From the NCBI RefSeq assembly GCF_030053115.1, contig NZ_CP125619.1, forward strand, positions 249,001 through 313,000: a DNA stretch of 64,000 nt. The letters run 5' to 3'. The position numbers and the translations under genes are program-made. Under the pieces are notes generated by a model. That model saw only the letters and a program-made list of their open reading frames with translations. It ran no database searches and was not told where the DNA came from. Of the stretch, positions 55,646 through 63,151 are shown piece after piece. Source of the DNA: Pseudomonas svalbardensis. GTDB lineage: Bacteria > Pseudomonadota > Gammaproteobacteria > Pseudomonadales > Pseudomonadaceae. Every line of letters starts with the position of its first letter. Position 1 is the stretch's first letter.

Positions 55646-56056
55646 ATGGCCACTTCATCCCCTGTCCGCACAGCTCCCCAAGAGCTCGACACCCCGGAGG
55701 CCGGCCGTGTGGCGCTCAAGTTCTTCTTCAACCTGATGGAGCGTTGGGGCTGCACTGCTGAAGAACAGCGCACGCTGCTGGGCAAGGTCGGCAACACCAC
55801 CTTCTACAAATACAAACACCTGCCGCCCAATGTGCGTCTCCCTCACGACACCCTGGAGCGCATCTCCTACCTGATGGGCATCCACAAAGCCCTGAGCATC
55901 ATCTTCAGCAACAACCGCGACCGCGCCTACAAATGGGTCAGCAGTCCGAACACCGCCGCGCCGTTCAATGGTCAATCCGCGTTGAGCTATATGCTGGCCG
56001 GCCGGGTGGTGGACATCGCTGACGTGCGTCGCTACCTCGATGGCGTCCGCGGCTGA
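55646..56056 (+). CDS. Xre/MbcA/ParS-family antitoxin of a RES module
   Basis: This 136-residue antitoxin has an Xre-like N-terminal part (FFFNLMERWGCTAEEQRTLL, KVGNTTFYKYKHLPPN) and the DUF2384/MbcA toxin-binding C-terminus (AYKWVSSPNTAAPFNGQSAL, SYMLAGRVVDIADVRRYLDG). I start at the ATG 55646 (MATSSPVRTAP). Its stop codon shares one base with the toxin start (TGATG), so translation is coupled. The Xre-RES family is well described in Pseudomonas. Confidence 0.87.
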   Translation: MATSSPVRTAPQELDTPEAGRVALKFFFNLMERWGCTAEEQRTLLGKVGNTTFYKYKHLPPNVRLPHDTLERISYLMGIHKALSIIFSNNRDRAYKWVSSPNTAAPFNGQSALSYMLAGRVVDIADVRRYLDGVRG

Positions 56057-56733
56057 TGGCCCCGCAAGTCGTGCTCCTCGAGTGGAACCGTGCTTACCGG
56101 ATGATCAACAGCGCGTTCCCCCCGATCACCCTGTTTGAAGACGTGCTCGACCCCGAGGACCTGCAAACCGCCTACGCCCTGGAAGCCCTGACCAACGACC
56201 GGTTGGCGCAAGAAGCCGGCGTGCTCTCCCGCGTGCTGCCCGAAGACCGAATCTCCGGCCCCGGCTCATCACCGGTCATGGCCGCGTTCACCCACATCGG
56301 CAAAACCAGCCGCTTCACTGACGGCACCTACGGCGTCTACTACGCCGCCAGCAGCCAGGCCGCCGCCATGGCCGAAACGAGCTATCACCAGGAACGCTTC
56401 CTCGCGGCGACCAACGAGCCCGACATCGAGTTGACCCTGCGCACCTACGTCAACAAAGTCGTCAAACCGATGCATGACGTTCGCCAACACTACCCCGAAC
56501 TGCACAACCCGGATCCTGACGCTTACGGGCCGTCACAAGCGTTTGCCCGGCAACTGCGTGAAACCTTGTCGTGGGGGCTGCTTTACAACAGCGTTCGGCT
56601 GCCTGGGCATGAATGTGTCGCTGCGTTTCGTCCGCCGGCCGTGTCTATTCCGAAGCAAGGCAAGCACATTCGGTATGTGTGGAGTGCGAGCAGTCGGAAG
56701 ATTTCGTTTGTGTTTGAAGTCAGCGAAGTGTGA
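56056..56733 (+). CDS. RES-family NAD+-degrading toxin
   Basis: This 225-residue toxin has the RES-domain signatures: Arg near the N-terminus (WNRAYRMINSAFPP), Glu in YYAASSQAAAMAETSYHQER (E106), and Ser in LSWGLLYNSVRLPGHECVAA (S178). RES toxins phosphorolyse NAD+ and are held by the Xre antitoxin. It is intact. An IS copy lies 11-30 bases past its stop, inside its terminator. Confidence 0.9.
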   Translation: MAPQVVLLEWNRAYRMINSAFPPITLFEDVLDPEDLQTAYALEALTNDRLAQEAGVLSRVLPEDRISGPGSSPVMAAFTHIGKTSRFTDGTYGVYYAASSQAAAMAETSYHQERFLAATNEPDIELTLRTYVNKVVKPMHDVRQHYPELHNPDPDAYGPSQAFARQLRETLSWGLLYNSVRLPGHECVAAFRPPAVSIPKQGKHIRYVWSASSRKISFVFEVSEV

Positions 56734-56744
56734 GCCGGAAACTA

Positions 56745-56763
56745 AAAAGCCCCGATTGATTCG
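56745..56763 (+). terminator. Left half of RES-toxin terminator split by IS
   Basis: AAAAGCCCCGATTGATTCG ends at the IS boundary; CCGATTGATTCG (56752-56763) is repeated at 58192-58203, followed by GGGGCTTTTTT. The joined hairpin is the natural terminator of the toxin gene. Confidence 0.85.
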
Positions 56764-58191
56764 CAATGCTGTTCACTTAAGCGGAGCAGCCTTGCGGTTA
56801 ACCGGATACCGGGTTTTTGACATCTTCACCGCCCTAGGCCTCGCAGGCCTGGGGCGTTTTACTATGAAGAGCACACCAATGCTGCCGCGAAGCTCGTCCA
56901 GGCGTCTTGGCGTGTGTGAGGGCGAGACCGCTCCGGCCATGACCACCAGATGGCTGGCGATGTGCTGACAGGCAAACTTGAAACTCACCTCGCTGGGAGC
57001 CCGCTTATGAGCTACAGCCGCCTGACTGGCTTCTCGACGCACTACGTTATAAGCCAGTAACAGCCCCCATAATTCTTGATACACCAGATCTACAGTCTTG
57101 CTGCGAAGGGTCAAGGCATTGTCTTGCATTGAGCTTTTGATATCCCTGAAACCCAGTTCGATTTCCCATCGCTCGTGATAAAGGGTGGCGACCTGCTCAG
57201 CGCTAAAGTGCGAGGCTGGCAGGGAGGTGAAGACGGTTTTTTCTTTCCCGGCGACCTCGTAGGTGACCGCCCGTACTTGCCAGTACTCAGGCAACAGTGG
57301 GTTCTTTTTACGCGCTTGCTGCGAGACCTTCATCTGGACTAGGTAATCACCATCGCCGTAGTGTTCAATTTCCGTGCGAACAGTACCCTTACGCTCCGGG
57401 ATCATCCAATGCCGGTTTTTTTCAGTACTTTGGATACTCAACAATAGGTCCGCACTGAAAAACCCTTTGTCCAGCAGGGTCACTGAGTGGTTGGGTATGC
57501 TCTCGATGAAGTCCTTGGCCAGCGGGATCTCCCCTTTGCGGTAAGGGCTGATGGCCGCGTTGGCGATGATATGAGAACGGGCGTTCATCAACGCAACAAG
57601 GCGCAGCACCGGATAAGGGGTTTGACGATCGGAGGAGGTATTGCCGGAGCCAAAATGGTCCCGCAATGACGACGTTTCCGGGGTTCGAAACAAGGCACCG
57701 TCGACGGCAAAGACTTGAAGACCGTGCCAGTCATCTTGCGGGTAGCGCTCGTATCCCCAGACATTGGCGCACTGTTGAAATAACCAAGCGACAGGCTGAT
57801 TCCCCAGACGCTGGCGCGCCTGCGACAACCCGCTTTTGGCTAACAGCACCTCATTAGCAAGACCGTCGGCACAAATATTCAGTCGGCGAGCGACCTCGAC
57901 TATTGGCTCACCTCTGAAAAGTGCCATCCCGACTACCAGCCAAAGGACTATGTCCGAAGGCAAGCGCCGACGTCGGATCGTGGCTTTATCCGCCAGAGCG
58001 GCCGCTGCGGTGATCCAATCATGAGGAATATGATCGGTGAACACCTCAAGGCGAGAGAGCGGTTGCTTAGCAAAATCCAAAACCGCGCTTAAATCCTGAG
58101 CAACAGACATAAAAAATCCGGAATCCTTATCAGATTCCGGATTTTCCGGCTGCCTGAGGATTAGTCAACAATCCTTAAGTGAACAGCATTG
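56764..58191 (-). mobile_element. IS4-family element, copy B, 1428 bp
   Basis: Same terminal inverted repeats as copy A (CAATGCTGTTCACTTAAG), opposite orientation. Its own 12-bp target duplication CCGATTGATTCG differs from that of copy A (CCGACTGGTTCG), so the two copies inserted separately. Confidence 0.93.
56773..58110 (-). CDS. IS4-family transposase, copy B
   Basis: Predicted protein identical to copy A over all 445 residues, including VFAVDGALFRTPETSS, TLLDKGFFSADLL and [14 protein letters not shown]. The start codon follows the same terminator-like hairpin in the element. Recent duplication is implied by identity. Confidence 0.93.
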   Translation of the reverse strand: MSVAQDLSAVLDFAKQPLSRLEVFTDHIPHDWITAAAALADKATIRRRRLPSDIVLWLVVGMALFRGEPIVEVARRLNICADGLANEVLLAKSGLSQARQRLGNQPVAWLFQQCANVWGYERYPQDDWHGLQVFAVDGALFRTPETSSLRDHFGSGNTSSDRQTPYPVLRLVALMNARSHIIANAAISPYRKGEIPLAKDFIESIPNHSVTLLDKGFFSADLLLSIQSTEKNRHWMIPERKGTVRTEIEHYGDGDYLVQMKVSQQARKKNPLLPEYWQVRAVTYEVAGKEKTVFTSLPASHFSAEQVATLYHERWEIELGFRDIKSSMQDNALTLRSKTVDLVYQELWGLLLAYNVVRREASQAAVAHKRAPSEVSFKFACQHIASHLVVMAGAVSPSHTPRRLDELRGSIGVLFIVKRPRPARPRAVKMSKTRYPVNRKAAPLK

Positions 58192-58213
58192 CCGATTGAT
58201 TCGGGGCTTTTTT
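58192..58213 (+). terminator. Right half of RES-toxin split terminator
   Basis: Begins with the target duplication CCGATTGATTCG, then GGGGCTTTTTTAC. It completes the hairpin begun at 56745. Confidence 0.8.
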
Positions 58214-58243
58214 ACGCGTGCGGCTTGGGTCTACGTGACGACG

Positions 58244-58525
58244 TCACTGGTTACGATTATTACCCGGTGCATCGAGCACCTTCGCTACGTCATCGATGAT
58301 CGCCTTACTCATATCCTGCAAAAAATGCGACGCCCAGGCATGCCGGTCGGTGTCACGAACCATGGCGGCGTCTGATGCGAGAAGTTTGGCGATGTGGAGC
58401 AGGTCGGAGGCGTGGGAGAGGGCCTGGATGACCGGGACGCCGGCGTTGATGCGGAACAGTGGTTGGTTGGCGTGGTAGGAGAAAGGGGTGAGGCCGATGG
58501 TTTTGAGGTCTTGAGGGTTGGTCAT
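58244..58525 (-). CDS. DUF3077-family small protein
   Basis: This 93-residue protein has the DUF3077 pattern: PLFRINAGVPVIQALSHASD and LLHIAKLLASDAAMVRD, then DRHAWASHFLQDMSKAIID. Function is not established; members are widespread in Pseudomonas and often follow a conserved hairpin leader, as here. A GGAGGTGCC ribosome-binding site precedes the start. Confidence 0.75.
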   Translation of the reverse strand: MTNPQDLKTIGLTPFSYHANQPLFRINAGVPVIQALSHASDLLHIAKLLASDAAMVRDTDRHAWASHFLQDMSKAIIDDVAKVLDAPGNNRNQ

Positions 58526-58690
58526 TGGGCACCTCCGGTTTTGGGGCGGTGGTGGGCGTGACCCGGTGTAGTAATAGCGAAAATTTTGAATGGATTGCGG
58601 GCATACATAAGGAGAACTCCGGTTGGTTCCTACATCGAATTAGAGTTCTCAGGCCCGGTCGCTGAATTGGCAGCGACGGTCTGAAGGTAG
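58526..58690 (-). promoter_or_regulatory. Structured leader of the DUF3077 gene
   Basis: On the minus strand GTCGCTGCCAATTCAGCGAC forms a hairpin, followed by GAGAACTC (near 58650) and GAGTTCTC (near 58610), which pair. The same elements stand before the small gene at 24333-24629. It lies about 100 bases upstream of the gene. Confidence 0.55.
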
Positions 58691-58756
58691 CTTGAGGGGG
58701 AAGGATGCGCAATCGTGGCTAGGTAGTGGCGTGGTTTGAAGGTTTTAGTGATTTTT

Positions 58757-58786
58757 ATGGCTGGGCAATAATTATTGCCCAGCCAT
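58757..58786. promoter_or_regulatory. 30-bp perfect palindrome
   Basis: ATGGCTGGGCAATAA joined to its exact complement forms a 30-bp perfect palindrome. AATTTT follows on the plus strand. It may be a terminator for the minus-strand XRE gene at 58871, or a binding site. Confidence 0.55.
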
Positions 58787-58870
58787 AATTTTCATAATTT
58801 GAAGAAGGCGTGCTGATGGCCTTGCCGACTTGCAGAAGGGGCTGAGTCCTACTGCAAAATCGCACAACGT

Positions 58871-59194
58871 CTAGCAGGCGTTAGCTTGTGAAATTACGAT
58901 CTGAGGCAAAGCCCCGGCATCGTTGGATGGCAGCGTAAAAGTCGTTCGAAAGCCGAGTTTATCCAGCATGTCCATCATTGCATCGATCGTAAATTTCTCG
59001 ATCTTGCCAGTGGTGAGTTCTGATACGCGTGATTGGGTCACGTTCAACCTGGCTGCAGCCTCACTTTGTCTGAGGCCCAGGGTTTTGATGTAGTCAGTGA
59101 TGAATATCGACAGCTCCATCTTCAACGCTTTTTTGCTAGCGACTTCGCTGTCATGCGTGGCATGGAATGGGCTGTCGAAAAATTGAACTGCCAT
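58871..59194 (-). CDS. XRE/HigA-type helix-turn-helix protein (orphan)
   Basis: This 107-residue DNA-binding protein has the HTH ITDYIKTLGLRQSEAAARLN and VTQSRVSELTTGKIEKFTID (residues ~33-70), followed by MMDMLDKLGFRTTFTL. This is the antitoxin-type XRE family often found downstream of a Gp49/HigB-like toxin. No toxin gene is visible upstream (59195-59414) or downstream, so it appears orphan. Confidence 0.75.
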   Translation of the reverse strand: MAVQFFDSPFHATHDSEVASKKALKMELSIFITDYIKTLGLRQSEAAARLNVTQSRVSELTTGKIEKFTIDAMMDMLDKLGFRTTFTLPSNDAGALPQIVISQANAC

Positions 59195-59414
59195 GAACGT
59201 CTCCCTCCCTCGAGTTATCTAAAATTTGCGATAAACGCAGGCTAGCCGATTGATCGTTTTTGATGCAAACGTATTGTGTCTGCGAGACAAAACTCATTAC
59301 ACCAAGTAACTAATGATGTTCCCGCCCCCACCTTTATCCCCTCCAGCTAACTCCCTACATTGAGCTCCAACGCCTCCCCATTCATTCCGAAGGGAAGGTC
59401 ACTGGAGATTCCTC

Positions 59415-59636
59415 ATGCCTTTCGTAAGCGTACGCATCACCCGCGATGGCGTTACCTCTGAGCAGAAAGCTCAGGTGATCGCCGAAATCACTGAAACCCT
59501 GGAACGCGTCCTCAACAAGGATCCGCACCTGACCCACATCGTGATCGAAGAAGTCGACACCGATAACTGGGGTTACGCCGGCATCACCACCACCCAGTAC
59601 CGCAAGCAGCTGGATGAGGCGGAGGGGCAGTCATGA
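59415..59636 (+). CDS. 4-oxalocrotonate tautomerase-family protein
   Basis: This 73-residue protein keeps the catalytic Pro at position 2 (MPFVSVRITRDGV), followed by the family helix SEQKAQVIAEITETLERVLN and the strand HIVIEEVDTDNWGYAG. It is longer than classic 62-residue 4-OT. It overlaps the DsbA-family gene by 4 bp. The 220-bp region upstream holds no recognisable gene. Confidence 0.88.
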   Translation: MPFVSVRITRDGVTSEQKAQVIAEITETLERVLNKDPHLTHIVIEEVDTDNWGYAGITTTQYRKQLDEAEGQS

Positions 59637-60289
59637 CCGCGACCGTCTCCATCGATTTCATCTCCGACGTGGTGTGCCCGTGGTGCGCCTTGGGCGCGAC
59701 GGCGCTGGAGCAGGCGATCGAGAACATGGCCGGTGAAGTCTCGGTGGAGCTGACCTACAAGCCCTTCGAGTTGAACCCGGACATGCCGGCAGTCGGCGAA
59801 AAAGCGGTTGAGCACTTGATGCGCAAATATGGACGAACCACCGAAGACGTCGCCGCCGGCAAAGCGATGCAGATCGCTCGCGGTGAGGCTATCGGTTTCA
59901 AGTTTGATCTGGAGAAGCGCAGCCACTTCTACAACACGTTTGATGCTCACCGGTTGTTGATGTGGGCGTTACAGGAAGGGCGGCAGGTCGCACTGAAGAA
60001 GATCCTGCTGCGCGCTTATTTCACCGACGGCCAGAACCCGAGCGATCGCGAGACGCTGGTGGGGCTGGCTGCTGAAGCGGGACTGGATGCGGCGGCTGCT
60101 CAAGAGGTGTTGGCGTCCGGAGCGTTCGCCAAAGAAGTGCGTGAGCTTGAAGAGTTTTACCGTCAGCGCGGCATCAATTCGGTTCCGGCCATGGTGCTTA
60201 ACGGTCGTCACTTGGTGTCCGGTTCGCAGTCGGTCGAGTACTACGAACAGATGTTGAGACAAATGGCGAAGGCCCCCGCCGAAGCCTGA
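59633..60289 (+). CDS. DsbA-family (FrnE-like) oxidoreductase
   Basis: This 218-residue thioredoxin-fold protein has SIDFISDVVCPWCALGATAL with the CPWC redox pair near residue 16, and a cis-Pro region RGINSVPAMVLNGRHLVSGS. It lacks a signal peptide, so it is cytoplasmic, like FrnE. It is translationally coupled to the tautomerase and followed by an SDR gene. Confidence 0.87.
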   Translation: MTATVSIDFISDVVCPWCALGATALEQAIENMAGEVSVELTYKPFELNPDMPAVGEKAVEHLMRKYGRTTEDVAAGKAMQIARGEAIGFKFDLEKRSHFYNTFDAHRLLMWALQEGRQVALKKILLRAYFTDGQNPSDRETLVGLAAEAGLDAAAAQEVLASGAFAKEVRELEEFYRQRGINSVPAMVLNGRHLVSGSQSVEYYEQMLRQMAKAPAEA

Positions 60290-60332
60290 TTACTTACTTT
60301 TTCAAACCATCATTTATTAGTTGAGGTTCATC

Positions 60333-61043
60333 ATGAGCAATTCGAAAAAAGTCATCGTTATTACGGGTGCTTCCCAAGGCCTCGGCGCAGGCATGGTCAA
60401 GGCGTTCCGTGATCTGGATTACAAGGTTGTCGCCACTTCGCGTTCGATCAAACCGTCCACCGACCCGGACATCCTCACCGTGGCGGGCGACATCGGCAAC
60501 CCGGAAGTCGCCCAGCAAGTCATCCGTGAAACCATCGCACGTTTTGGTCGCATCGACACCCTGGTCAACAACGCCGGGATCTTCGTTGCCAAACCGTTCA
60601 CCGCTTACACCCCGGAAGACTACGCCGCAGTGCTGTCGGTGAACCTGAACGGTTTCTTCTACATCACCCAACTCGCGATCACCGAGATGGAAAAACAAGG
60701 AAGCGGCCACGTCGTCAACATCACCACCAGCCTGGTGGACCACGCCATCGACGGTGTGCCGTCGGTACTGGCTTCGCTGACCAAAGGTGGTTTGAACGCG
60801 GCAACCAAGTCCCTGGCCATTGAATACGCCAAGCGCGGGATTCGGGTGAATGCGGTTTCCCCGGGCATCATCAAGACGCCGATGCATGGCGAGGAAACTC
60901 ATGAAGCGCTGGGGAATCTGCACCCGGTTGGGCATATGGGCGAGATCAGCGATATTGCGCAGGCTGTTGTTTATCTGGACAGTGCCAACTTTGTCACCGG
61001 CGAGATCCTGCACGTTGATGGTGGGCAGAGCGCGGGTCACTAA
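60333..61043 (+). CDS. Short-chain dehydrogenase/reductase
   Basis: This 236-residue Rossmann-fold enzyme has the cofactor motif VIVITGASQGLGAGMVKAFR (TGxxxGxG), the NNAG box (LVNNAGIFVAKPF) and a C-terminal NFVTGEILHVDGG. The catalytic Ser/Tyr/Lys motif is altered: the expected YxxxK is not evident around VDHAIDGVPSVLASLTKGGL; the usual Tyr appears replaced. I start at ATG 60333, four codons inside the longest frame. Confidence 0.82.
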   Translation: MSNSKKVIVITGASQGLGAGMVKAFRDLDYKVVATSRSIKPSTDPDILTVAGDIGNPEVAQQVIRETIARFGRIDTLVNNAGIFVAKPFTAYTPEDYAAVLSVNLNGFFYITQLAITEMEKQGSGHVVNITTSLVDHAIDGVPSVLASLTKGGLNAATKSLAIEYAKRGIRVNAVSPGIIKTPMHGEETHEALGNLHPVGHMGEISDIAQAVVYLDSANFVTGEILHVDGGQSAGH

Positions 61044-61069
61044 TACCGCCTTTTCCAAACCGCAGACAC

Positions 61070-61103
61070 AATAAAGCCCCCGTATTTCTACGAGGGCTTT
61101 ATT
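61070..61103 (+). terminator. Terminator after the tautomerase-DsbA-SDR operon
   Basis: AATAAAGCCCCCGTA, TTTC, TACGAGGGCTTTATT is a near-perfect stem 26 bases past the SDR stop. Confidence 0.88.
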
Positions 61104-61157
61104 ATGGTGCGGCACCATGAGTCGAAGAGTAGGGGCAGACGCCAGTAACTACCAGTA

Positions 61158-62111
61158 TCACTCGACAATCATATCAAGCACGCGCTGAGCTTTTGATAAG
61201 CTCTTGCTCGGTTGATAGTGAATGCCGCATGTATATTCAATAAGTAAATGCTCTGCATTTCCTTGTTGGGCAATATTATATTTCTGAAAGGGGGACATTG
61301 CTCTGCGCACAGGTGATTGATTTAATATGTTTTCAAATATAACACTTGAATCATCAGCAATCCAAAGTCTCCTTACTTTCCTTTTTTTACTACCGTCAAT
61401 GAATTTATGGCGTGCGTGTAAAACTCTAAGGTTATCCATAACCAGAATGTCCCCAGGCTCAAGACTTACATTAATAATGTAGTCCTCATTGGTGGAGTAT
61501 TGATTTTGGATGTATTTAAATGCAGCGCTAGCCCACTCAGGAAGAAACGCGGTGCTGTCATATCGATAACGAATTCTTAATTTACTATCATTGATTTTTT
61601 CGAATACAGAACAATCCATGGATAATAGGTCGTCTCGACAGTAAGTAACACTGCCGCTGGTCATCAGTGTCTTTAATATATCAGCTTGATTGGCAAGTAA
61701 GTCATTGTAGATTTTCTGTCCGTCAACCAAAAAATTATCTCCGCCAAATTCCGGCTTTGATACGCACTGGAGAACGACAAATTTGGGAGGCGTGATTTTT
61801 TTTGCCACGCCATCAACATAAGTTATCCCATTCAAAAAAGAACCATCAGTATGAGGGAAAAAATCACTTGATAATTCACCATGATAATCATCTTTGAAGT
61901 TTTGCCAATCCTTATTAATGGGCTCTCCACCGCCCACGACTCCGTGTTCATCAGATTTTGTATGAAATTGAATTTGCCCAAATTTGCCAGCGACATCTCT
62001 AAATGCCTCCAAAGAGTTATCTTGAGGCTTGATAACACAATATCCGTTCTCATTGAGAAAGTTGGAGATTCCTTGGGTGTCAAAGAAATCAAACTTTTTG
62101 CTCGTCGTCAT
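61158..62111 (-). CDS. TauD/TfdA-type Fe(II)/2-oxoglutarate dioxygenase, AT-rich
   Basis: This 317-residue protein has SDFFPHTDGSFLNG, with HxD iron ligands, then PPKFVVLQCVSKPEFGGDNF, a distal His in LRVLHARHKFI and Arg in VRRLWIADDS for 2-oxoglutarate. It is remote from the TauD at 425-1267. GC content is clearly lower than in the flanking genes, which suggests recent acquisition. It is 30 bp downstream of the TauE/SafE gene. The substrate is unknown. Confidence 0.8.
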   Translation of the reverse strand: MTTSKKFDFFDTQGISNFLNENGYCVIKPQDNSLEAFRDVAGKFGQIQFHTKSDEHGVVGGGEPINKDWQNFKDDYHGELSSDFFPHTDGSFLNGITYVDGVAKKITPPKFVVLQCVSKPEFGGDNFLVDGQKIYNDLLANQADILKTLMTSGSVTYCRDDLLSMDCSVFEKINDSKLRIRYRYDSTAFLPEWASAAFKYIQNQYSTNEDYIINVSLEPGDILVMDNLRVLHARHKFIDGSKKRKVRRLWIADDSSVIFENILNQSPVRRAMSPFQKYNIAQQGNAEHLLIEYTCGIHYQPSKSLSKAQRVLDMIVE

Positions 62112-62141
62112 TTCACACTCCCTGTTTTTTTTGAATAAACT

Positions 62142-62879
62142 TCACATGCCCTTGATAAAATGATCCAGAATCATTTTAAAACCAAAAAACGTGACCCCCG
62201 CTTTCAAAAGCATGGCGCCTACACGTTGCGATATTCGATCTCTAAGAAATCCACCCAGATACGAGCCGATAGTGGATGCTGTTATCATGATGATTATGAG
62301 TTCTGCGTAGTCCATGAATGCAAAGCCAGCAATAACAAAAGCAGCGAATTTCAACCCGTGCAGTACACTCATTTGCATGGCATGCGTGACGATCACTTCA
62401 TTTTTATTGATATTCATCTTCATCAAGATGGGCTGTGATATCAAACCGGTTACAGCAACGAAAAGCGAAAGAAATGTTTGAAGAAAACCAACGATGGCAA
62501 AGTTTTTAAGCACGAATCCTAATGATGAAACAATCTTGGTCCATGTGATTGCTAGAATAAAAATGCCAAGGATCAATGATAAGTATTTTTCAGGGAAATT
62601 CCCTATGAAGAAATACCCAATAAAAGCTCCTGTCAAACAGCCGATGATATATCTGGGAAGGATCTCTATTTTTGCGCTCTTGTAGTCAAATGCGAATCGA
62701 CTGCCATTGCTCACCATTTGAATCAAGCCGTGAACCGGTACAACCGCAGAGATAGGTATAAATTGAGGCATCACAGCAAGCAATCCAATCCCGCCACCGA
62801 CACCAATGGCGGCAGTCATAAATGAAGTTATGAAACTGACACCCACCAGAACGTATAAGCCAGAAGAGAGTTCAAACAT
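62142..62879 (-). CDS. TauE/SafE (TSUP) family membrane exporter, AT-rich
   Basis: This 245-residue protein has about eight membrane segments (LYVLVGVSFITSFMTAAIGV, GGGIGLLAVMPQFIPISAVV, and IIGCLTGAFIGYFFIGNFPE). The TSUP family exports sulfite, sulfoacetate or related organic anions. It is the first gene of a two-gene unit with the dioxygenase and shares its low GC. Confidence 0.8.
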   Translation of the reverse strand: MFELSSGLYVLVGVSFITSFMTAAIGVGGGIGLLAVMPQFIPISAVVPVHGLIQMVSNGSRFAFDYKSAKIEILPRYIIGCLTGAFIGYFFIGNFPEKYLSLILGIFILAITWTKIVSSLGFVLKNFAIVGFLQTFLSLFVAVTGLISQPILMKMNINKNEVIVTHAMQMSVLHGLKFAAFVIAGFAFMDYAELIIIMITASTIGSYLGGFLRDRISQRVGAMLLKAGVTFFGFKMILDHFIKGM

Positions 62880-63151
62880 GTTTAGTTCCTGTCCGGTTTT
62901 TTAAGATAAAGATTTCATCTCGATACAGCGACTCCAAGTTATGTCGGCGCGCACTTACGCCTCCGATAACGCGAATGACGTCATCAACCGTACCGCACAC
63001 TGTTTCAAACAAAGTTAGAGGGTCGCCCCTGTCCGGGGCTGTGATAAGCAGCTACAAAATCACTTCTTTGGCAAGGGGAAGTTAGACTGCTAACTTCCCT
63101 TCCATCCCGGTCCGACAATGTTATGGAGCGCCTCTTCAGGCAGAACGCAAT
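62880..63151. promoter_or_regulatory. Upstream region of the AT-rich pair and 3' end of gcd
   Basis: This 272-bp stretch contains GGGGAAGTTA, GACTGC, TAACTTCCC, a stem-loop at about 63077-63099 just past the gcd stop on the minus strand. It is probably the gcd transcript end, although its T-tract is weak. GGACAGGAAC before 62879 is the exporter's ribosome-binding site. Confidence 0.4.

Noticed and set aside
53002..58191. Classical composite transposon with shared target duplication
   Set aside because: The outermost flanks do not share a duplication: each IS has its own 12-bp repeat, so the whole unit did not insert as one.
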